From positions 62,001-126,000 of the forward strand of contig CAJTZL010000001.1 in assembly GCA_910583695.1 (NCBI GenBank): a stretch of DNA of 64,000 nucleotides, in the 5' to 3' direction. The translations under genes were made by a program, and so were the position numbers. Position 1 is the stretch's first letter. Each line of letters begins with the position of its first letter. Origin of the DNA: an uncultured Oscillibacter sp. (GTDB lineage Bacteria > Bacillota > Clostridia > Oscillospirales > Oscillospiraceae). Of the stretch, positions 39,819 through 47,701 are shown piece after piece. Under the pieces are notes generated by a model that worked only from the letters and a program-made list of their open reading frames with translations, was not told the DNA's origin and made no database searches.

Positions 39819-41117
39819 ATGAAACGAATCCCCCGCGCCGCCGCCGTTGCTCTGGCCCTCACATTGCTGCTGAGTCTTTGCGGCTGCGGCGCCGCCGACG
39901 GCAAGACCCACCTGACCTTCCAAATTTGGGATGTCTATCAGCGGGACAGCATGGAAGCCATCTGCGCGGCCTACACGGAGAAGAATCCCGACGTGATCAT
40001 TGATGTGCAGGTTACAAGCTGGAATGAGTACTGGACCAAGCTGGAGGCCGCCGCCGAGTCCAACACCATGCCGGACATCTTCTGGATGCACACAAACCAG
40101 ATTCTCTACTACACGGAGTTCGGCATGCTGGCGGATGTGACCAACCTTTATGACGACGTGGACCCGAACTATTACGAGGCGCACTTCTCCGATATCTCCA
40201 TCGGAAACGCCCAGGGCTTCGACGGACGGATGTACGGCGTGCCCAAGGACAAAGACAACGTTGTCCTTTGCTATAATAAAGAAATGTTCGATGCGGCCGG
40301 TGTGGCTTACCCCGATGAGAATTGGACCTGGGACGACATGGTCGCCGCCTCCGAAAAGATTCACCAAGCCACGGGTAAATACGGCTTCATGGCCTATAAC
40401 GACGATCAGATGGGCTACTGGAACTTTGTCTATCAGGCCGGCGGCTGCATCCTCACCGAGGACAAAACCCAGGGCGGCTTCGACCAGGAGGGCACCCGGA
40501 AGGCCATGGACTTCTACATCGGCATGCAGAAAACCGACTGGTGCCCCGACCAGACCTATTTTGCCGAAACCACGCCTCAGACCGCCTTCTTCTCTGAGAT
40601 GGGCTCTATGTTCCTGGAGGGCAACTGGAACCTGTGGAACGACATGACCAGCTTCCCCAATATGCAGGGCAAGTGGGGCATCGCCCGCCTTCCCATGTGC
40701 CCCGATCCCGTCCAGGGGGATGGCCGGGCTACCATTTCCAACGGCCTTTGTTATTCTACCGCCGCCCACGGCAAGACCCGGGACATCGCCTTGGAGGTCA
40801 TCAAGTTTTTTGGCACCGAGGAGGCCCAGCTGATTGCCAGCGGCTACGGTGCAGCCATCTCCGCCTACAACGGCACCGAGCAGCCCTACTTTGACGCCTT
40901 CGCCAACGCGGGCTACGACCTGGATTTGGAGGTCCTCAACGAGCAGTTTGAATACGGCGTCCAAAGCGTCAACAACTCCGCCCGCCCCAAGTGGAAGGCC
41001 CCCGTGCTGGATGAGCTGAACAAGGTCTACAACGGCCAGCAGAGCTTTGAGTCCGGAATGGACAATATCCAAAGCATCATCAACACCGAAACCGCCAAAA
41101 AGCTGGCGGACGAGTGA
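39819..41117 (+). CDS. Sugar ABC transporter substrate-binding lipoprotein (CUT1 family)
   Basis: 432 residues from the ATG at 39819 (MKRIPRAAAVALALTLLLS), with GAGGAG upstream. A lipoprotein signal ends at a Cys (LSLCGCG, about 20-22). The body is family 1 binding fold: THLTFQIWDVYQRDSMEAI, the ENWTWDDMVAASEKIHQATG segment typical of CUT1 proteins, and a C-terminal Trp-rich lobe. It captures an oligosaccharide for the two permeases encoded directly after. The GH36 gene in the same operon suggests an alpha-galactoside such as melibiose, raffinose or stachyose. Confidence 0.9.
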   Translation: MKRIPRAAAVALALTLLLSLCGCGAADGKTHLTFQIWDVYQRDSMEAICAAYTEKNPDVIIDVQVTSWNEYWTKLEAAAESNTMPDIFWMHTNQILYYTEFGMLADVTNLYDDVDPNYYEAHFSDISIGNAQGFDGRMYGVPKDKDNVVLCYNKEMFDAAGVAYPDENWTWDDMVAASEKIHQATGKYGFMAYNDDQMGYWNFVYQAGGCILTEDKTQGGFDQEGTRKAMDFYIGMQKTDWCPDQTYFAETTPQTAFFSEMGSMFLEGNWNLWNDMTSFPNMQGKWGIARLPMCPDPVQGDGRATISNGLCYSTAAHGKTRDIALEVIKFFGTEEAQLIASGYGAAISAYNGTEQPYFDAFANAGYDLDLEVLNEQFEYGVQSVNNSARPKWKAPVLDELNKVYNGQQSFESGMDNIQSIINTETAKKLADE

Positions 41118-41131
41118 GAGGAGGGTTTGCC

Positions 41132-42025
41132 GTGAACAAGGGTTTGAAACTATCCGCCGCCGCCAAGCGGGAGCAGAACTGGGCCTATATCATGGTGGCC
41201 CCCACCATTCTCGGTCTGGTGGTGCTGAACCTGTGGCCCTTCGTCCAGACGCTGTACACCAGCTTCTGCGAGCACCTGGGCTTCGGCAACTACAAGTTCG
41301 TGGGCTTCCAGAACTACATCGACATCTTCCAGCGCCCGGAATTTTGGCGGGCTACCTGGAACACCATTTACTTCTGCATTCTCACCGTGCCCCTGGGCCT
41401 GTTTTTGTCCCTGCTGGTGGCCATGCTGCTGAATGCCAAGATCAAGGGCAAGGGCGCCTTCCGCACCATCTTCTTCCTGCCCATGGTCTGCGCCCCCGCC
41501 GCCGTCACCATGGTGTGGCGCTGGATTTTCAACGGCGAGTACGGCATCCTGAACCAGACTTTGGGGACCCATATCGGCTGGATCACAGAGCCCGGCGTGG
41601 TGATGATCGCCTGCGCCCTGGTGGCTATCTGGAGCAACATCGGCTATGACGCGGTGCTCCTCCTGGCGGGCCTCCAGAACATCTCCAAGTCCTATTACGA
41701 GGCGGCCAGCATCGACGGGGCCAGCAAAGTCACCCAGTTCTTCCACATCACCCTGCCCATGGTCTCCCCCACCCTGTTTGTGGTCATGATCATGCGGCTG
41801 ATGGCCTCCGTGAAGGTGTACGACCTCATCTACATGATGGTGGAGGACACGAACCCCGCCGTCACCAGCGTGCAGAGCCTCATGTACCTGTTCTACCGGG
41901 AGTCCTTCGTGGCGGGAAGCCGCGGCAGCGGCAGCGCCATCGTGATCTGGACCGTGCTTCTCATCGGCCTCGTGACCATCATCCAGTTCCTTGGCCAGAA
42001 GAAGTGGGTCAACTACGACGTGTAA
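41132..42025 (+). CDS. Sugar ABC transporter permease 1 (MalF/MsmF type)
   Basis: 297 residues from the GTG at 41132 (reads MNKGLKLSAAAKREQNW), with AGGAGGG 6 bases upstream; the in-frame GTG at 41114 lacks a proper site. Six membrane spans are visible. The EAA loop AASIDGASKVTQFFHITLPMVSPT contacts the ATPase. It lies 14 bases after the binding-protein stop. Confidence 0.92.
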   Translation: MNKGLKLSAAAKREQNWAYIMVAPTILGLVVLNLWPFVQTLYTSFCEHLGFGNYKFVGFQNYIDIFQRPEFWRATWNTIYFCILTVPLGLFLSLLVAMLLNAKIKGKGAFRTIFFLPMVCAPAAVTMVWRWIFNGEYGILNQTLGTHIGWITEPGVVMIACALVAIWSNIGYDAVLLLAGLQNISKSYYEAASIDGASKVTQFFHITLPMVSPTLFVVMIMRLMASVKVYDLIYMMVEDTNPAVTSVQSLMYLFYRESFVAGSRGSGSAIVIWTVLLIGLVTIIQFLGQKKWVNYDV

Positions 42026-42037
42026 GGAGGGGACGAA

Positions 42038-42880
42038 ATGAAAACCACGGCTTCTCTCACCCGGAGCAAGCGGATCACCACTTTTCTGACCTACGCGGCC
42101 CTGATCCTGGGTTCCGTCATCATGATCTTCCCCTTTGTGTGGATGATCCTCACCAGCTCCAAAACCATTCCCGAAAGTCTGGCGATTCCGCCCACCTTCT
42201 TCCCCAAAGAGCTGATTCTGGATAACTTCACGGACGCCATGAAGAGTCTGCCGTTCCTGAACCTGTACTGGAACACGGCGCTGATGATCGTCTTCCGGGT
42301 GCTCTGCGCCATCGTGTTCAGCTCCATGGCGGGCTATGCCTTCGCCAAGCTGAACTTCAAGGGCAAGAACTTCCTCTTCGGCATCGTCCTGGTGCAGATG
42401 TCCCTGCCCAGCCAGATTTTTATCATCCCTCAGTACCAGATGGTGGCTCACATGGGACTGGCCAATACGATCTTCGCCCTGGTTTTCCCTGGTCTGGTCA
42501 GCGCCTTCGGCGTGTTCTTCCTGCGGCAGACCTACATGGGCATTCCCAATGAAATCGGCGAGGCCGCCTACCTGGACGGCTGCAACCAATGGCAGACCTT
42601 CACCAAGGTCATGTTCCCCCTGACGGGCACCTCCGTGGCGGCCCTGACCATCTTCACCGCCGTCTTCGCCTACAGCGACCTCATGTGGCCCCTGGTGGTG
42701 AACTCCGATCTGAAGATGATGACCCTGTCCTCCGGTCTGGCCACGCTCCGGGGCCAGTTCACCACCAACTTCCCGGTGCTGATGGCCGGCTCCCTGCTGG
42801 CCATGCTGCCCATGGTGATTCTGTACCTGATCTTCCAGCGTCAGTTCATCGAGGGCATCGCCTCCACCGGCGGCAAGTAA
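42038..42880 (+). CDS. Sugar ABC transporter permease 2 (MalG/MsmG type)
   Basis: 280 residues, six membrane spans; AGGAGGGG lies before the ATG. The EAA loop reads EAAYLDGCNQWQTFTKVMFPL, and the C-terminal IEGIASTGGK is typical of MalG-type subunits. It forms a heterodimer with permease 1. It starts 12 bases after the permease 1 stop. Confidence 0.92.
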   Translation: MKTTASLTRSKRITTFLTYAALILGSVIMIFPFVWMILTSSKTIPESLAIPPTFFPKELILDNFTDAMKSLPFLNLYWNTALMIVFRVLCAIVFSSMAGYAFAKLNFKGKNFLFGIVLVQMSLPSQIFIIPQYQMVAHMGLANTIFALVFPGLVSAFGVFFLRQTYMGIPNEIGEAAYLDGCNQWQTFTKVMFPLTGTSVAALTIFTAVFAYSDLMWPLVVNSDLKMMTLSSGLATLRGQFTTNFPVLMAGSLLAMLPMVILYLIFQRQFIEGIASTGGK

Positions 42881-43069
42881 TCCCCCGCGCTCCAACGGCC
42901 CGGCCTTTCTCCCGGCCGGAGCGGAAATCCATTTCGGCAACCGCAATGTGAGGCTTCACATTGATGGCAGCACCCTTTATACATCCACCTTTCTTCCACT
43001 CAGCCCCGGCCCGGCGATTCGCCCCGCCGGGGCTGAACCTTTCACCCGAAACTCAGTGAGGAACTTCTT

Positions 43070-45241
43070 ATGATACATTGCGAAAAAGGCCTGTTCACCC
43101 TGCACACGAAGCACACCACCTATCAAATGAAGGCGGACCCCCACGGCGTCCTGCTCCACACCTACTACGGCCCCCGGGTGGAGAACTGCGACCTGTCCTA
43201 CCGCATCCGGTACGTGGACCGAGGCTTCTCCCCTGTTCCGGAGGAGGCTGGCGAGGACCGGACCTTCTCCCTGGACGTGCTCCCCCAGGAGTACTCCGCC
43301 GCCGGCATGGGGGACTTTCGCCTCCCCTCCCTGGATCTGGAGCTGCCCGACGGCAGCCGGAGCGCAGATCTCCGGTTCAAGTCCTTCCGGGTGGAGCCGG
43401 GAAAATACGCCCTGGAGGGCCTCCCCGCCTTCCGGGGAGAGGAGGACGAAACCCTGGTGGTGGTCCTGGAGGATGCCGCCGCCAAGGTGGAGGTGGAGCT
43501 CTATTACGGCGTGCTGGAGGACTGCGACATCATCACCCGGGCGGTCCGGCTCCACAACCGGGGCGGACAGGCCGTCAAAATTCGGCAGGCGGCCTCCCTC
43601 TGCCTGGACTTCCAGCGGGGGGACCTGGACCTCATCACCTTTGACGGCAGGCACGTTCAGGAGCGCAGCCCCAGCCGGGGCCCCCTGCTCCCCGGCGTGC
43701 GGAGCGCGGACAGCGTCCGGGGCGGCTCCAGCCACCAGCACAACCCCTTTGTCATCCTCTGCGACCACGACGCCGGGGAGGACCACGGCCTCTGCTATGG
43801 AGCCATGCTCCTCTACAGCGGCAATTTCCAGGCGGCGGCGGAACGGTCCCAGTTTGAGAGCATCCGCCTCACCCTGGGCATCCACCCCTGGCACTTCTGC
43901 TGGACTCTGGCCCCCGGAGAGTGCTTCACCACCCCGGAGGCGGCCCTCTGCTGCTCCAAACAGGGCTTTTCCGTTCTGAGCCACCGGCTCCACCGGGCCA
44001 TTCGGGAACGGCTGCTCCGGGACCCCTGGACGGGGCAGTCCCGGCCCATTCTCATCAACAATTGGGAAGCCACCATGTTCGACTTTGACGCGGAGCGTTT
44101 GGTGAACATCGCCGAAAGCGCCGCCTCCCTGGGGATGGAGCTCTTTGTCATGGACGACGGCTGGTTCGGCAGACGGAACAGCGATCTGGCGGGACTGGGG
44201 GACTGGACCGTCAACGAGGAAAAGCTCCCCGGCGGATTGGATGCCCTGGTCCCCCGCATACAGGCTCTTGGCATGAAATTCGGCCTTTGGATTGAGCCGG
44301 AGATGGTCAACGAGGACAGTGAGCTCTACCGGGCCCACCCGGACTGGGTCCTCCAGGCCCCGGGCCGGATGGTTCGGAGCCGCCAGCAGCTGGCTCTGGA
44401 CTTCTCCCGGAAGGAGGTCCGAGACCACATTTACAGCGCCTTGAAGGCCGTGCTCTCCAGCGCGGAGATCTCCTATGTCAAGTGGGACGTAAACCGCAGT
44501 CTGGCCGCCGTCTGGTCCGCGGCCCTTTCACCGGACCGGCAGGGGGAGGTCTATCACCGTTATGTTCTGGGTCTATACGACATGCTGGAGCGTATGCGCC
44601 GGGACTTTCCCCATATGCTCATTGAAGGATGCTGCGGCGGCGGTGGCCGCTTTGACGCGGGCATGCTGTACTACACCCCCCAGATCTGGTGCAGCGACAA
44701 CACCGACGCCATGGACCGGCTCCGCATCCAATACGGCACCTCCTTCTGCTATCCGGTCTGCACCATGGGAGCCCATGTCTCCGCCGTGCCCAACGCCCAA
44801 ACGGGCCGGTCTGTCTCCATGGAGACCCGGGGCGTCGCAGCCATGCACGGCACCTTCGGCTATGAGATGGACCCGGCTCAGGTCACTCCGGAGGAACGGG
44901 AGGTCATTCTCCGCCAGACGGCCTTTTTCAAGGAGCATCAGGCCCTTCTTCATCAGGGGGACTACTACCGCCTCAGCGATCCCTTCCAGAATAATCCCGA
45001 TACCGCCTGGGAGCAGGTCTCCCCCGACCGGCGGGAGGCCTTGGTCTCCGTGGTCTCCGGCCCCATCCAGGGCGGGCCGCCCTGCCGGAATCTGCGGCTG
45101 AAGGGCCTGGACCCGGAGCTTCGCTATCAGGTCAACGGCCAGGGCAGTTATCCCGGCAGTGCGCTGATGGAGGCGGGCTGGCCTCTGCCTCTGCCCTGGG
45201 GGGACTACCAGTCCTGGCAGTTTTATCTGACGGCCCTCTAA
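43070..45241 (+). CDS. Alpha-galactosidase, glycoside hydrolase family 36
   Basis: 723 residues, cytoplasmic (no signal peptide). The N-terminal beta-supersandwich runs to about 325, then the (beta/alpha)8 barrel begins PILINNWEATMFDFD. MDDGWFG marks GH36 substrate subsite residues. The nucleophile is Asp473 in YVKWDVNR and the acid/base Asp543 in CSDNTDAMDRL, 70 residues apart as in characterised GH36 enzymes. It releases terminal alpha-galactose from raffinose-type sugars taken up by the operon's transporter. The 189-base gap after permease 2 contains hairpins (AATGTGA/TCACATT; CAGCCCCGGC/GCCGGGGCTG) that may set relative expression. RBS is weak (GAGGAAC). Confidence 0.94.
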   Translation: MIHCEKGLFTLHTKHTTYQMKADPHGVLLHTYYGPRVENCDLSYRIRYVDRGFSPVPEEAGEDRTFSLDVLPQEYSAAGMGDFRLPSLDLELPDGSRSADLRFKSFRVEPGKYALEGLPAFRGEEDETLVVVLEDAAAKVEVELYYGVLEDCDIITRAVRLHNRGGQAVKIRQAASLCLDFQRGDLDLITFDGRHVQERSPSRGPLLPGVRSADSVRGGSSHQHNPFVILCDHDAGEDHGLCYGAMLLYSGNFQAAAERSQFESIRLTLGIHPWHFCWTLAPGECFTTPEAALCCSKQGFSVLSHRLHRAIRERLLRDPWTGQSRPILINNWEATMFDFDAERLVNIAESAASLGMELFVMDDGWFGRRNSDLAGLGDWTVNEEKLPGGLDALVPRIQALGMKFGLWIEPEMVNEDSELYRAHPDWVLQAPGRMVRSRQQLALDFSRKEVRDHIYSALKAVLSSAEISYVKWDVNRSLAAVWSAALSPDRQGEVYHRYVLGLYDMLERMRRDFPHMLIEGCCGGGGRFDAGMLYYTPQIWCSDNTDAMDRLRIQYGTSFCYPVCTMGAHVSAVPNAQTGRSVSMETRGVAAMHGTFGYEMDPAQVTPEEREVILRQTAFFKEHQALLHQGDYYRLSDPFQNNPDTAWEQVSPDRREALVSVVSGPIQGGPPCRNLRLKGLDPELRYQVNGQGSYPGSALMEAGWPLPLPWGDYQSWQFYLTAL

Positions 45242-45273
45242 GACATGGCCGCCTTCTCCGGCAAATAAATACT

Positions 45274-45306
45274 ACGGCTGGCCCTGGAAAGGGTCAGCCG
45301 TTTTTT
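45274..45306 (+). terminator. Terminator after the alpha-galactosidase, overlapping the hxlR end
   Basis: The stem CGGCTGGCCC / GGGTCAGCCG with loop TGGAAA is followed by six T on the plus strand. Its right arm contains the last codons and stop of the converging HxlR gene (stop at 45294), so one structure serves both DNA-strand roles. Confidence 0.85.
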
Positions 45307-45617
45307 GCCTGATACTCCTCGCCCCAGTCCCGCAGGGCCTCCAGAACCGGCCGCAGGCTGCTGCCCAGCTCCGTCAGCGTATACTCCACCCGAGGCGGGA
45401 CCTCCGGGTATACCGTCCGTGTCAGCAGCCCGCTGTCCTCCATCTGCCGGAGCTGGGCGGTCAGCACCTTCTGGCTCACGCCGCTGAGGGAGCGTTTCAG
45501 CTCCCCAAACCGCCGGGTTCCCGGCAGCAGGTCCCGAAGAATCAGCACCTTCCACTTGTCGCTGATCAGCGTCAGCGTTGTCTCCACCGGGCAGGCGGGC
45601 AGCGCCTTTTCCGTCAT
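45294..45617 (-). CDS. HxlR-family winged-helix regulator
   Basis: 107 residues from the ATG at 45617 (MTEKALPACPVETTLTLI). The family core is present: CPVETTLTLISDKWKVLILRDLL, RFGELKRSLSGVSQKVLTAQLR and the wing RTVYPEVPPRVEYTLTELG. The Cys at residue 9 is the conserved redox- or electrophile-sensing Cys of many HxlR proteins. The upstream ATG at 45650 would lie almost at the transcription start, so 45617 is preferred. It is divergent from a metallo-hydrolase-like gene, its likely target. Confidence 0.9.
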   Translation of the reverse strand: MTEKALPACPVETTLTLISDKWKVLILRDLLPGTRRFGELKRSLSGVSQKVLTAQLRQMEDSGLLTRTVYPEVPPRVEYTLTELGSSLRPVLEALRDWGEEYQAKNG

Positions 45618-45654
45618 CCCCTCTCCCCCCTGTCTGAAAATTTGTTCCATAACC

Positions 45655-45684
45655 ATTCTACCCCATCCGGGACCACGCCGTCAA
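45655..45684 (-). promoter_or_regulatory. Promoter of the hxlR gene
   Basis: TTGACG and TAGAAT with an 18-base spacer on the minus strand. Its position supports the gene start at 45617. Confidence 0.6.
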
Positions 45685-45726
45685 GGCGGTTACTTCCAGG
45701 TGCCTATGCCACAAAATTGTGCGTAC

Positions 45727-45755
45727 TTCCCAAGCCGCCCGCCCTCTGCTATGAT
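45727..45755 (+). promoter_or_regulatory. Promoter of the metallo-hydrolase-like gene
   Basis: TTCCCA (weak) and TATGAT with a 17-base spacer. It lies back to back with the hxlR promoter, leaving about 40 bases for a shared operator. Confidence 0.45.
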
Positions 45756-45808
45756 GAAAGCGTCAAGGGGAGAACATCCCAAACGGCCAATCATCTGGAG
45801 GTATTTTT

Positions 45809-46600
45809 ATGAACAAGCGCAATTTCGAAATCATTCGTCTGAGCCAGGGAGAGATGCACGTCTACGATTTCGGCGGCATGAAGCTCCACGCCTGCCAGAC
45901 CGGCGACCCCCTGGCGGACGAGGTGTTCCTGCTGGAGAAGGCGGGCCGGTTTGTGGTCCTGGAGTCCCCCTGCTTCAAAGACAGCATCGCCGCCCTGAGC
46001 GCATATCTGGAAGGCCGGGACGTGGCGGGCATGCTGACCGCCTACCACGGGGCGGGGGCCTCCTTCCTGCCGGAGGTTCCCAAATATGCCACCGCCAACG
46101 CCTTGGACTATGCGGAAAACGGCGGCGGAAACGCTCTGATCCGGCAGTTTGCCGCCGCCTTCGGCGTCGCGTTCGACAGCGGCATCCACGCCGTTGCCCA
46201 TGTGCTGGAGGAGGGCCCTGTCACCATCGGCGGGATTGCCTTCCGTATTCACCGGACCGCCGAAGCCTTCGACGTGGAGATTCCGGAGATTAACGCCGTC
46301 TATACCCATATGCTGGGGCATGACTGCCACTCCATTGTGGCGGGCGCGGACCATGCGGAGAGCATGATCGCCCAGCTGGAGGACTATATCCGGAAGGGAT
46401 ATGATCTGATTCTCACCTCCCACTACACGCCCGAGGACCTGAAGGACGCCCAGACAAAAATCGACTACCTGCGGCATTTGAAGGCCATCGCCGCCTCCTG
46501 CCGGGATGCCGAGACCTTCAAGGCGGAGGTCAAACAGCAGTACCCCGCCTACAGCGGTGAGAACTATCTGGATATGACCACCGGCTTTTTCTTCGCCTGA
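45809..46600 (+). CDS. MBL-fold-like protein with degenerate metal site
   Basis: 263 residues; TGGAGG precedes the ATG. Several segments line up with metallo-beta-lactamase-fold hydrolases: a strand pair with FVVLESPCF at the usual VDTG position, a helix, then TAYHGAG where HxHxDH is expected, THMLGHDCHSIVAG, and the C-terminal LILTSHYTPEDLKDAQTKIDYL. The HxHxDH motif is not intact, so zinc chemistry is doubtful; it may bind another cofactor or be non-catalytic. It is divergent from hxlR, a frequent arrangement in which the regulator controls its neighbour. Family assignment is tentative. Confidence 0.5.
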   Translation: MNKRNFEIIRLSQGEMHVYDFGGMKLHACQTGDPLADEVFLLEKAGRFVVLESPCFKDSIAALSAYLEGRDVAGMLTAYHGAGASFLPEVPKYATANALDYAENGGGNALIRQFAAAFGVAFDSGIHAVAHVLEEGPVTIGGIAFRIHRTAEAFDVEIPEINAVYTHMLGHDCHSIVAGADHAESMIAQLEDYIRKGYDLILTSHYTPEDLKDAQTKIDYLRHLKAIAASCRDAETFKAEVKQQYPAYSGENYLDMTTGFFFA

Positions 46601-46650
46601 ACGGAGAGGGCCGCCAGCCGGTAAGCAGACCCCCGATGCCGGATAATCGG

Positions 46651-46696
46651 AAAACGCCCCCGGATGTAGGAAACACACCTACATCCGGGGGCGTTT
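46651..46696 (+). terminator. Long hairpin after the metallo-hydrolase-like gene
   Basis: The stem formed by 46651-46670 and 46678-46696 is about 18 bp with a short loop and A/T flanks. It can stop transcription from the left. Confidence 0.75.
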
Positions 46697-46750
46697 GCAT
46701 AAGGCAAAGTGCTGTTTTATGTGCGCCATGGAACAGGGTAACTGTAAGGT

Positions 46751-46786
46751 AAAGCGGGACGTGGGGATCAGCTCCCCCCGTCCCGC
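46751..46786 (-). terminator. Terminator of the carboxylate-catabolism operon
   Basis: On the minus strand GCGGGACG (from 46786) and CGTCCCGC (to 46754) pair, with further inner G-C pairs, and TTTACCTTA follows. The left arm overlaps the last codons of the LpdD-like gene. It marks the 3' end of the long operon. Confidence 0.7.
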
Positions 46787-47118
46787 AGTCTTTCCGTCAA
46801 GGAATGGACCAGCCGCTCCACATTGGCGCAGAGCCGCCGGATCTCCTCCCGGGACGCCCCGTCAATGTGGATGCCGCAGGTGACGAGGACCGTCCGCTCC
46901 GCCGCACGGCACGCCGCCTCCGCACAGAGGCAGGCAAGCTCCTTCTCCCGATGACCCGGAACCTGGAGGAACCGGACCACCGGCGCGCCGTTCTCCCAAA
47001 CGGCCAGGGCCGCAGCGCCGATATGGGGCGATTCGCCTCCCGTGACGGTGATCAGCAGATCTCCGCCCACCGTGCGCCACTCCAATGCCGTCCAGGAGCG
47101 GCCGGTCCCCGTTTCCAT
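46768..47118 (-). CDS. LpdD-like protein (prenylated-flavin decarboxylase accessory subunit)
   Basis: 116 residues from the ATG at 47118, which overlaps the ubiX stop as TGATG; an in-frame ATG at 47130 is an alternative. VGGDLLITVTGGESPHIGAAALA matches the small D subunit found with UbiD-type decarboxylases (LpdD, VdcD/BsdD). A Cys-rich helix (CLCAEAACRAAE) and a CGIHIDGAS loop follow. The D subunit is thought to assist prFMN loading or stability. Its presence after ubiX supports a decarboxylase system together with the UbiD gene of the same operon. Confidence 0.75.
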   Translation of the reverse strand: METGTGRSWTALEWRTVGGDLLITVTGGESPHIGAAALAVWENGAPVVRFLQVPGHREKELACLCAEAACRAAERTVLVTCGIHIDGASREEIRRLCANVERLVHSLTERLRDGGS

Positions 47119-47681
47119 CAGCCCTGCCATCGGCGATACTCTGCCGGGATGCCCAGGCGGTCCAGAATTTTCCCCACGATATGCTCCACCATGTCGTCCA
47201 CAGTCTGCGGCCCGTTGTAAAAGGTCAGCACCGGCGGCAGCACCGCAGCGCCCATCATGGAAAGCTCATACAGGTTCCGCAGATGAATGGGGGAAAGCGG
47301 CGTCTCCCGGGGAACCAGCACCAGGGGGCGGCCTTCCTTGACGGTAACATCGGCGGCCCGCAGCAGCAGGGTGTCCGCATAGCCGCCGTGAATGCCCGCC
47401 ACGGTTTTCATGCTGCACGGGACCACGACCATGCCGGCGGCGGCAAAGCTGCCGCTGGCGATGGCCGCGCCGATTTGGCTGTTGTCGTAAACCCGGTCCG
47501 CCAAATCCAAGAGCTCCTGCTTCCGGCCGGGCAGCTCGCAGTCAAGGGTGATCTCCGCCCCGCGGCTCATGACGAAGTGGGTCTCCCACTCCGGGTTGTC
47601 CCGCAGCCGGCGCAGGAGCTCCAGCGCCAAAACCGCGCCGCTGGCTCCGGTCATGCCGACCACCAATCTTTTGGTTCCCAT
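47118..47681 (-). CDS. ubiX: Flavin prenyltransferase UbiX
   Basis: 187 residues from the ATG at 47681 (MGTKRLVVGMTGASGAVLAL), with GGAGG 6 bases upstream. FMN-binding GMTGASGA and the active-site stretch VVPCSMKTVAGIHGGYADTL are present, then the phosphate-binding VLVPRETPLSPIHLRNLYEL. It makes prenylated FMN from FMN and dimethylallyl (pyro)phosphate, the cofactor required by the UbiD-family decarboxylase encoded 3 kb upstream. Between them lie the three transporter genes. Confidence 0.94.
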   Translation of the reverse strand: MGTKRLVVGMTGASGAVLALELLRRLRDNPEWETHFVMSRGAEITLDCELPGRKQELLDLADRVYDNSQIGAAIASGSFAAAGMVVVPCSMKTVAGIHGGYADTLLLRAADVTVKEGRPLVLVPRETPLSPIHLRNLYELSMMGAAVLPPVLTFYNGPQTVDDMVEHIVGKILDRLGIPAEYRRWQG

Positions 47682-47701
47682 ACCGCACCTCCATCCGGAA
47701 A

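Noticed and set aside
41150..42946. Minus-strand open frame of 598 codons across the sugar permease genes
   Set aside because: Highly His/Asp/Gln-rich antisense translation with no domain; the two permeases on the plus strand have clear spans and EAA loops.
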